Positions 1 to 5,764 of a stretch of DNA of 8,700 bases are shown piece by piece. This DNA is from Clostridiaceae bacterium. GTDB lineage: Bacteria; Bacillota; Clostridia; Saccharofermentanales; UBA5734. The stretch's first letter is position 1; each line of letters starts with the position of its first letter. A program made the translations under genes and the position numbers. The notes beneath the pieces are model-generated. The model was given only the letters and a program-made list of their open reading frames with translations, made no database searches and was not told where the DNA came from. The stretch lies in contig JAAYFZ010000139.1 in the NCBI GenBank assembly GCA_012727965.1, forward strand, positions 1 through 8,700. Direction: 5' to 3'.

Positions 1-19
1 AGTGAAACGAGGGTGTTTT

Positions 20-1246
20 ATGACAAAGAGTAGCAACGGCAGAAAAGCAAAAAATCTTCAATATATCAGGAACGCGAACAGAGCAAGTGTTTTCCGTTAT
101 CTTGCTCTTAATATTTCCGCTACAAGATCAGATTTGACCAGGTATCTGGGTCTTAGCAAGATGGCCATCAGTAATATTGTATCTGAGCTCCTTGAAGAAA
201 AATATCTAATAGAACTTGAGAGAGAAGAACAAGATACACAGAACCAATCAGCACAAATCAGGACTGCTGGCAGGAAGTCGCTTGAGCTGCGTCTTCAGGC
301 AGATAAATTTGCTGCTTTGGGACTCTATCTTTCCAGGGATGCTTTGCAGGCTGTTATCGCCGATATTACTGGTCATATTTACAAATCATGGAAACAGGAT
401 CTGCCGCTGACGACAGAGAAAACAGCTGCTGAAAATGTCCTGCTGCTTGAGGAGACTTTTGCCAATATGGCAGCTCTTATAAAGAGTGAACTGCGAGACG
501 ATTTAGAACAACTATCAATAATAGGTGCAGGCTTGTGTTCAATCGGTCCTCTCGATATTAAGCAAGGAATATTACTCGATCCACCGAATTTCTATGGTCT
601 AGAAATGATCGATCTGCAGGCGATGGTCAGCAGAAGCTTCGAGCTGCCGGTCTGGCTTGACAATGACATGAATGCAGCTGCCTGGGCTGAACATCTATAC
701 GGTGCCGCCTGTGGTCAGCAGCATTGCCTGTATATTGGCCTGACAAATGGTATTGGTGCAGGTGTTATCGCCTATGGACGTATTTTCCAGGGTAGTGCTG
801 GCTATGGCGGCGAAGTCGGCCATATGAGCATTCAAATGGACGGGCCCGTCTGCTATTGTGGGCGGCGAGGCTGTCTGGAAACATATATAAGTTTACCGGT
901 GCTGCTTAACAAGACCGGATCAGGCAGCCTTGACGAGCTGATTGCCAGGAGCCGTGATCATAAGTTCAAAGAAAAATGGCTGCCGGAATTCATGCAGGCT
1001 CTGCAGACTGGTCTGATCAATCTTGTCAATGTATTTGATCCTGATATTATTTTGCTCGGACATGAAGGCGCAGAACTTGTAGCTGAGCATATTGAAGCTC
1101 TTGAGAGTGAAGTTAATAACGGAATATTCCAGAAAAAAGCGCATAATGTTAAGATTCGTCTAGCTGAACATATGGAGAAAGCACCCCTATATGGGTCGGC
1201 TTCACTTGTTTTCCAGGCTGTTTTCCGCGGAGATTTAGCCCCGTAA
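20..1246 (+). CDS. ROK-family transcriptional regulator (NagC/XylR type)
   Basis: This is a DNA-binding repressor or activator of the ROK (repressor, ORF, kinase) family, 408 aa. A winged helix-turn-helix lies at about residues 18-66 (TRSDLTRYLGLSKMAISNIV). The actin-like ROK domain begins near residue 95. It carries the ND pair (D216) that serves as catalytic Asp in the sugar kinases, a glycine loop GLTNGIGAG (240-248), GEVGH (264-268) and the zinc cluster CYCGRRGCLE, with Cys278, Cys280 and Cys285 plus His268 as likely zinc ligands. I chose the ATG at 20 because ACGAGGG at 7-13 lies about 6 bases before it; an in-frame GTG at 2 would add six residues but has no visible binding site. Only 25 bases separate it from the ABC transporter genes downstream, so they are probably co-transcribed. 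ROK regulators usually bind a sugar or sugar phosphate. The ligand here is unknown, and the FetAB context argues against taking a sugar for granted. The upstream promoter lies outside the window. Confidence 0.9.
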   Translation: MTKSSNGRKAKNLQYIRNANRASVFRYLALNISATRSDLTRYLGLSKMAISNIVSELLEEKYLIELEREEQDTQNQSAQIRTAGRKSLELRLQADKFAALGLYLSRDALQAVIADITGHIYKSWKQDLPLTTEKTAAENVLLLEETFANMAALIKSELRDDLEQLSIIGAGLCSIGPLDIKQGILLDPPNFYGLEMIDLQAMVSRSFELPVWLDNDMNAAAWAEHLYGAACGQQHCLYIGLTNGIGAGVIAYGRIFQGSAGYGGEVGHMSIQMDGPVCYCGRRGCLETYISLPVLLNKTGSGSLDELIARSRDHKFKEKWLPEFMQALQTGLINLVNVFDPDIILLGHEGAELVAEHIEALESEVNNGIFQKKAHNVKIRLAEHMEKAPLYGSASLVFQAVFRGDLAP

Positions 1247-1257
1247 TAATTTGTATC

Positions 1258-1264
1258 AAGGAGA
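1258..1264 (+). promoter_or_regulatory. Ribosome binding site of the fetA-like gene
   Basis: AAGGAGA at 1258-1264 lies 7 bases before an in-frame TTG at 1272. An earlier in-frame TTG at 1251 lies upstream of this site and has no binding site of its own. This places the start at 1272 and shortens the protein by seven residues. Confidence 0.8.
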
Positions 1265-1271
1265 ATTAGGA

Positions 1272-1892
1272 TTGTTTGAAGCAATAGATCTCAAATTCAA
1301 AAACATACTGGATATTGAACGTGTCAGCATGGTCGATCCGATAGTCTGTCTGATCGGACCATCTGGCTGCGGAAAATCTACGCTGCTTAGAATGCTTAAT
1401 AAAATGGAACAACCTGATAGCGGGGCTGTTTACTACAATCAGACAGATGTTAGTGTGATTGCCGCGGTAGAGCTTCGCCGCGAGGTCACAATGCTGCCCC
1501 AGACTCCGATCATCTATGAGGGAACAGTCCGTGACAATCTTGTTGCGGGTCTAAAACTTCAACACCGTGAGTTGCCTGATGATAACAAGCTGCAGGAAGT
1601 ACTCGACATTATGTATCTTAAGCTAAACCTTGATGGTGATACTTCAAGATTGTCTGGTGGTGAGAAACAGCGCATCAGTCTTGGCAGGGTCATTCTGCTC
1701 GACTCGCCGGTCTACTTGCTTGATGAGCCCAGCGCAGCGCTCGACCCTGCAAATGAGAAACGAATTATGGATAGTATTGTTAGTTGGATCCATGAGAATA
1801 ACAAACAGCTGATCATGGTGACCCATGCAGTCGAGCTGGCAGAGGAATACGCTCAGCAGCTTATTTCGATGGATGGGGGTAAGATCATATGA
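1272..1892 (+). CDS. fetA: ABC transporter ATP-binding protein, FetA/YbbL-like
   Basis: This is the cytoplasmic ATPase subunit of an ABC transporter, 206 aa, a short single-domain protein as is usual for FetA/YbbL. All nucleotide-binding motifs are intact: Walker A GPSGCGKST (29-37), Q-loop MLPQTP (Gln77), signature LSGGEKQR (127-134), Walker B VYLLDEP (147-153, Glu152 as catalytic base) and the switch His in VTHAVE (His185). The start is TTG, set by the AAGGAGA site upstream. The stop codon overlaps the start of the permease gene as ATGA, which indicates translational coupling and a fixed partnership. The family assignment rests mainly on the partner, a UPF0014 permease. E. coli FetAB (YbbLM) has been linked to iron export and resistance to oxidative stress; the substrate here is inferred. 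Sequence alone would also fit a generic phosphate- or amino-acid-type ATPase. Confidence 0.85.
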   Translation: MFEAIDLKFKNILDIERVSMVDPIVCLIGPSGCGKSTLLRMLNKMEQPDSGAVYYNQTDVSVIAAVELRREVTMLPQTPIIYEGTVRDNLVAGLKLQHRELPDDNKLQEVLDIMYLKLNLDGDTSRLSGGEKQRISLGRVILLDSPVYLLDEPSAALDPANEKRIMDSIVSWIHENNKQLIMVTHAVELAEEYAQQLISMDGGKII

Positions 1893-2689
1893 ATGACGTA
1901 ATTGATCTGTCGCTGGTACAACTGTCGATAGCCTATATTTTTGTCATAATACTGCTTCTTATCGTGCGCTGGCGTGGTATTAAACGCGAGAAACTGATCC
2001 TGATCGCATCGGTTCGTATGACTGTACAGTTGATGTTAATGGGCTGGTGGCTGCTCTATATTTTTGAAAATCCCAGCTGGTGGCTGAGCTCAATAATGCT
2101 TATGATCATGCTCAGTTTCGCGACCGCAAATGTCTACAAAAGAGTTCCATATATGATGTCCGGAAAAATGAAAATATTGGTTGCCTCTGCTCTATTCGGA
2201 GGCAGTCTGGTTTCAGCACTTCTGTTTGTAGTTATTATTGTCGGCATCAGGCCTTGGTACAATCCCCAGTATCTGATACCGATCAGCGGTATGATAATTG
2301 GTAATTCTATGACAGGTATAACCCTTGCGCTTAACCGTCTCTACGGTGATTTTTCCAGTAAGCGCGATCTGATCGAAAATAGTCTTATGCTAGGCGCAAC
2401 TCCCAGAGATGCAACCAGACCACTGATTAATCAGGCTTTTGACACAGCTCTGCTGCCAACAATTAATTCTATGGTTGGTATGGGTATAATATCTCTTCCC
2501 GGTATGATGACAGGTCAGATTCTCTCGGGCACACTGCCGACGACTGCGATCCGCTATCAGATAGGTATCATGCTGGCGATAATGGGTAGTCTCTCGCTTA
2601 CAATTATTACCTTTCTGATCCTGGGCTGTCGCTTCTTCTTCCAGGACGGTGCCCGTCTCGTAGATGTCAAAAAGAAGGCAAACTCCTGA
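1889..2689 (+). CDS. fetB: ABC transporter permease, FetB/YbbM-like (UPF0014)
   Basis: This is an integral membrane permease of 266 aa, the usual length of the UPF0014 family. Hydrophobic segments lie at about 7-29, 36-57, 62-82, 95-119, 130-150, 190-215 and 222-250, consistent with about seven membrane spans. The family's most typical stretch is present: LGATPRDATRPL (a coupling-helix-like cytoplasmic loop near residue 168), then LLPTINSMVGMGIISLPGMM and TGQILSG, then an AIRYQIGIML segment. The ATG at 1889 overlaps the ATPase stop codon by four bases. In E. coli the FetAB pair is proposed to export iron, and that is the best guess here. The 3' end runs 23 bp into the oppositely oriented M20 peptidase gene, and no hairpin with a T-run follows, so transcription termination of this unit is unclear. 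Confidence 0.88.
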   Translation: MNDVIDLSLVQLSIAYIFVIILLLIVRWRGIKREKLILIASVRMTVQLMLMGWWLLYIFENPSWWLSSIMLMIMLSFATANVYKRVPYMMSGKMKILVASALFGGSLVSALLFVVIIVGIRPWYNPQYLIPISGMIIGNSMTGITLALNRLYGDFSSKRDLIENSLMLGATPRDATRPLINQAFDTALLPTINSMVGMGIISLPGMMTGQILSGTLPTTAIRYQIGIMLAIMGSLSLTIITFLILGCRFFFQDGARLVDVKKKANS

Positions 2690-4073
2690 TCAGCTCTTCG
2701 TAAAACAAAACTGCTCTTGCAAGCTCTGATGTCGGCAACTTCTCATCGATGCCGTGAATGCCGCCGCGCAGCTCACGAGTAAGATGAAAAGGTGTGAACT
2801 TAAAAATCTTGTCAGTAAGTTCGCTGAAATGATGTGAATCACTTGCTGCCAGCATTAAATAAGGTGCGCAGTTGACGCCTTCATAGATCTGCTCGATTAC
2901 TGATGTCAGATGCTCAGCCTGTGGATTGTCCAGCAGCCTGCCTGCTGTCGGCTCATGAGCATAGATCTGCTCACACTCAATATCATAGCGGTCTGCGATT
3001 TCACGCAGCTGTCCCATTACTTCATCAACCGTCTGATGCACAGCAACTCTTAAGTTGGCTGTCACCTCAGCCTGCTCCGGCAGCACATTCGGCGCTCCGC
3101 TTCCTTTTGCCATTGTAAAAGCACAGGTAGTCATCACAAGAGCTCTGGCCTCGCCGCCCATTTTTGCCAGCAAACGCGGCAGCAGCGGCGCAGTCAGCCA
3201 GAGATTTCTGAAGACAAACTTGAGTGCTCCCGACATATGCGGCGCCATACGTTTGAATAGATCCTTGACGACCGGATCAAGCTTAGGGGCAAAAGGCGGC
3301 TTCTTCTCAATTGTATCGATCATCGCTGCCAGCCGTCCGAGCGGTGAACTCTTCGGCGGTGTACTGGCATGACCGCCTCGTGATCTGGCGATGAAGCGTA
3401 CATTGATATAACCCTTCTCACCTGTACCGATCATAGCGGTAAGACCTTTGACACCAGGCAGAACTGCATCGACGATCGCTCCGCCCTCGTCGATTACCAT
3501 CGAAGGTGTAATATCGTGTTCACGCAGCCAGCTGACTACAGAAGGAGCGCCTGTACCCATGGGTTCTTCATTGTGCGACATCACGATCAGGATATCCGCC
3601 TGTGGCTTATGGCCGGCGATAACCAGCCGCTCCACTGCTTCTAAGACAGCACAGAGACAGCCCTTGTCATCTATAGCCCCGCGTCCCCAGACAAATCCAT
3701 CAGCGATCTCACCGCCAAATGGATCATGTGTCCATTCTCCCGTGGCCTCAACAACATCCTGATGAGCCATCAGCACAACAGGAGCAGCGTCTTTATCTCT
3801 TCCCGGCCAGAGCAGCACAAGAGTCAGCTCATCGATCCTCATCAGTTCGCAAAGAGCAAATGTTTCAGGATAAAGCTTATGCAGCACACCCTGAAGTTTA
3901 TAGAATTCATCCCGGCTGCCGCCGCTCTCCAGCGAAATTGTCCGGCAGCGGATCATTTCAGCCAGATGTTTGGCAGCGGTCTGCTCCAAAAATTTGCTAT
4001 ATATCTTCTTCTCATTATCCTTGCTCATAACCCGAACCCCATTCTTATGCCGGTATTTTTTATGCCCGCTCAT
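2667..4073 (-). CDS. M20-family zinc metallopeptidase (carboxypeptidase S/PM20D1-like)
   Basis: This is a di-zinc hydrolase of family M20, probably cytoplasmic, that cleaves peptide or N-acyl amino acid bonds. Numbered from the longest start (468 aa), the motifs are LMAHQDVV (His104, zinc ligand; Asp106), GRGAIDDKG (Asp135, bridging zinc), SHNEEPMGTG (Glu169 catalytic base, Glu170 ligand), VIDEGG (Asp195/Glu196), GGHAS (His235, dimerisation-domain histidine) and GGIHGIDEK (His440, last ligand). Overall spacing resembles carboxypeptidase S and PM20D1 rather than DapE or ArgE. No signal peptide is evident. The start is uncertain: the ATG at 4073 has AAGGAT directly against it, too close for an ideal binding site, while the ATG at 4028 has only a weak GGGG and would remove a basic 15-residue extension, giving 453 aa. 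It is the third gene of the minus-strand operon, nine bases after the membrane protein gene. The substrate may be whatever the two membrane partners carry. Confidence 0.9.
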   Translation of the reverse strand: MSGHKKYRHKNGVRVMSKDNEKKIYSKFLEQTAAKHLAEMIRCRTISLESGGSRDEFYKLQGVLHKLYPETFALCELMRIDELTLVLLWPGRDKDAAPVVLMAHQDVVEATGEWTHDPFGGEIADGFVWGRGAIDDKGCLCAVLEAVERLVIAGHKPQADILIVMSHNEEPMGTGAPSVVSWLREHDITPSMVIDEGGAIVDAVLPGVKGLTAMIGTGEKGYINVRFIARSRGGHASTPPKSSPLGRLAAMIDTIEKKPPFAPKLDPVVKDLFKRMAPHMSGALKFVFRNLWLTAPLLPRLLAKMGGEARALVMTTCAFTMAKGSGAPNVLPEQAEVTANLRVAVHQTVDEVMGQLREIADRYDIECEQIYAHEPTAGRLLDNPQAEHLTSVIEQIYEGVNCAPYLMLAASDSHHFSELTDKIFKFTPFHLTRELRGGIHGIDEKLPTSELARAVLFYEELIRSLPSF

Positions 4074-4082
4074 ATCCTTGTA

Positions 4083-4784
4083 CTAGACGAGTTTCTTCTT
4101 ATAGAGGAATCTCGCACCGGCAATCGTAATCAGAACTGTTACCGGAATCAGACCGCCGCTGATCGTGTTTGCCAGACCGACAGGCAAAACGATAAACAGA
4201 ATCAGAACAAATGCCAGCGGTAGGATGGCAAGTTTCCAGTTGCGCGAAATAAACATATAACCCAGTGCACCAAATAATGCCGGAACCACATTGGCAAAAG
4301 CCGGCGCCAGTACGGGTGACTGTAGTATTGGCGTTAGCGGAATCAACATCAGCACTCCCAGTATAAGAATCAGATTGGTGACAAGAGCCGAGGCTGCTAC
4401 AGAAAGAGTCGACAGAATATCAGCCTCCTCACTGCCTGATTCGACTTTTGCCTGTTCCAGGGCGCTGATTGCGCAGGGTATTTTCAGATTGGTCAAATTA
4501 CCTGTAATGAAGGCCAGATAGGAGGCACCACCGCCTAGCATGGGACCGAAGGTAATAGCCTCGATCGCGCCGATTGGAATATAGATGACCGCGACTCTCA
4601 GCAGACCCGCTAAGATCGCGCCACCGTCTGGAAGCACCTGATAATAAACACAGAAGGCCAGAGGTACCGCCAGCAGCAGCAATACTGCCAGACCTGTCCA
4701 GAGACGGCCGACAAAATGAATGCTCTCGCTATAGGCGCTCTTGAGGCCTGCCTGAGTATTAGCCGAAGATTTATTTCCACTCAT
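4083..4784 (-). CDS. Uncharacterised multi-spanning membrane protein, partner of the DUF5058-like protein
   Basis: I do not recognise a named family for this 233-aa protein. It has a polar N-terminus of about 28 residues, then hydrophobic segments near 29-48, 57-77, 125-150, 157-178, 184-210 and 213-228, which suggests five to seven spans. A glycine-rich stretch GAIEAITFGPMLGGG (about 72-86) is followed by a polar segment with an acidic run (about 107-123) and then another long hydrophobic span. Such conserved-looking Gly/Pro loops between helices are typical of transport proteins. There are no ATPase, signal peptide or enzyme motifs. The ATG at 4784 is preceded by AGGGGGG (4794-4800), which shares its first base with the stop codon of the upstream membrane protein gene, so the two are probably translationally coupled. 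Similar size, adjacency and coupling suggest a heteromeric membrane complex. The peptidase gene follows nine bases downstream. Confidence 0.75.
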   Translation of the reverse strand: MSGNKSSANTQAGLKSAYSESIHFVGRLWTGLAVLLLLAVPLAFCVYYQVLPDGGAILAGLLRVAVIYIPIGAIEAITFGPMLGGGASYLAFITGNLTNLKIPCAISALEQAKVESGSEEADILSTLSVAASALVTNLILILGVLMLIPLTPILQSPVLAPAFANVVPALFGALGYMFISRNWKLAILPLAFVLILFIVLPVGLANTISGGLIPVTVLITIAGARFLYKKKLV

Positions 4785-4799
4785 TAAGATATTCCCCCC

Positions 4800-5522
4800 T
4801 CAACCGATGAAACCAGCTGTGACCATACCGGCGATCATGCTGATCGGCAGCATGAAGCCATCGAGCCACTTCTGTTTTTTATTCTGTACCAGATAATCAC
4901 AAACTGCATAGACAGCTGCTGCTACAACCATTACCAGCATGGCGATCCAGCCGGCACGCGGTTCTTGTCTGATCGTGATTATCGGATTGCCAAGGAAAGT
5001 ACAGATCATGCCCATGAACAGAGATGCTACTACCAGCTTGCCCCAGGTATTATCCTTCTGCTGCATGTTTTTTACTTTGCCGAGATAACCCTTCAGGAAG
5101 AATATATTGAACAGTGGTCCGGCCAGGATACAGACAGTCATGACAATAACTATTGAGGCGAAGACCTCAGGCGTCATGTTCCGAAGCAGTAGTTCAGGCA
5201 GACCAGCTGCTCTGGCGGCGCTGTCTGCAGCAATCAGTTCATATTGAACTGATCCTATGACACTTAGACGCATCCAGGGCAGAGGTACACCGAGACCTCC
5301 GGCCATTGTGATCAGGCCGAGCAAAATAGCGATAGAAGGTACGATCGTGAAGACGGCGCTAGAGCGAATAACTTTCATCATGACGGCTCTGTCTATCCCC
5401 TTGTTGATGCCGGCCCGCCAGGCTTTTGTCAGGAAAGCAACAGACAACAATGTAATAAACAGGGCTACCAAAGCACCGAGTATGTACATGAACCCTGAAT
5501 TTGCGATAGTGGAAAAATCCAA
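4800..5522 (-). CDS. DUF5058-like integral membrane protein
   Basis: This 240-aa membrane protein resembles, from memory, the DUF5058 family of unknown function (about 240 residues; the N-terminus MDFSTIANSGFMYILGALVA is typical in style). Hydrophobic segments lie at about 9-31, 55-78, 120-145, 163-180, 192-210 and 222-240. A basic loop follows the first span (KAWRAGINKGIDRAVMMKVI, about 33-52), which by the positive-inside rule would be cytoplasmic. A short amphipathic linker near 146-160 precedes the later spans. The start is TTG at 5522, chosen because CGGAGGGG (5528-5535) lies five bases upstream and no ATG sits nearby. It is the first gene of an operon with a second membrane protein and an M20 peptidase. 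The absence of an ATPase gene nearby suggests a secondary transporter or channel, but this is inference and the family has no function known to me. Confidence 0.75.
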   Translation of the reverse strand: MDFSTIANSGFMYILGALVALFITLLSVAFLTKAWRAGINKGIDRAVMMKVIRSSAVFTIVPSIAILLGLITMAGGLGVPLPWMRLSVIGSVQYELIAADSAARAAGLPELLLRNMTPEVFASIVIVMTVCILAGPLFNIFFLKGYLGKVKNMQQKDNTWGKLVVASLFMGMICTFLGNPIITIRQEPRAGWIAMLVMVVAAAVYAVCDYLVQNKKQKWLDGFMLPISMIAGMVTAGFIG

Positions 5523-5527
5523 ATAAA

Positions 5528-5535
5528 CCCCTCCG
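5528..5535 (-). promoter_or_regulatory. Strong ribosome binding site before a TTG start
   Basis: Read on the minus strand, CGGAGGGG is followed by TTTAT and then TTG at 5522. This fixes the TTG as the start of the DUF5058-like gene. Confidence 0.75.
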
Positions 5536-5586
5536 TTCTGATATGTCGCTTGAGTAATGGAGAACTAAGCTTATGCATACCAGAAT

Positions 5587-5595
5587 ATTATAACA
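5587..5595 (-). promoter_or_regulatory. Extended -10 promoter of the DUF5058/partner/M20 operon
   Basis: On the minus strand TGTTATAAT is a perfect extended -10 element (TGn plus TATAAT). No good TTGACA lies 16-18 bases upstream, because that space falls inside the fucI terminator hairpin. Extended -10 promoters can work without a -35 box. Transcription would begin near 5580 and leave a leader of roughly 58 bases before the TTG start. It is the only promoter-like element seen in the 5523-5764 gap. Confidence 0.55.
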
Positions 5596-5652
5596 AAAAA
5601 GAACCGTCTCTTGCCCTGAAATAAGACTTATATCAGGGAGAAAACGGTTCTT
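5593..5652 (-). terminator. Rho-independent terminator downstream of fucI
   Basis: The outer arms ACGGTTCTT and AAGAACCGT (5644-5652 with 5599-5607) pair perfectly over nine bases. An inner stem pairs 5614-5619 with 5633-5638 (CCCTGA/TCAGGG), and the apical loop can pair weakly. On the minus strand a T-run (TTTTTTG) follows the stem directly. There is no T-run on the plus side, so it acts for minus-strand transcripts. It lies about 110 bases after the fucI stop and directly before the next operon's promoter. The stretch between it and fucI (5653-5764) shows nothing else I can name. Confidence 0.8.
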
Positions 5653-5764
5653 AAGCCCGGCCGATCAAAATTATGTCGTTATCATCATGTTATTTTAACA
5701 ATTCTCAAGAGCTTATGATGTCTAAACCGACCGCCGGATCAGTTCAGACAAGCTGACAAGAGAA

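Noticed and set aside
2690..2760. Possible terminator after fetB around CTTGCAAG
   Set aside because: It lies within the M20 coding sequence, the palindrome is only eight bases, and no T-run follows on either strand.
3726..4223. 165-codon open frame on the plus strand, opposite the M20 gene and its membrane neighbour
   Set aside because: It spans the junction of two well-supported minus-strand genes, has no ribosome binding site I can see, and its translation is low in recognisable domains.
5523..5652. T-box or other riboswitch leader before the DUF5058-like gene
   Set aside because: The hairpin precedes the promoter rather than following it, and I see no T-box TGGN sequence or other known aptamer core; a fucI terminator explains it.
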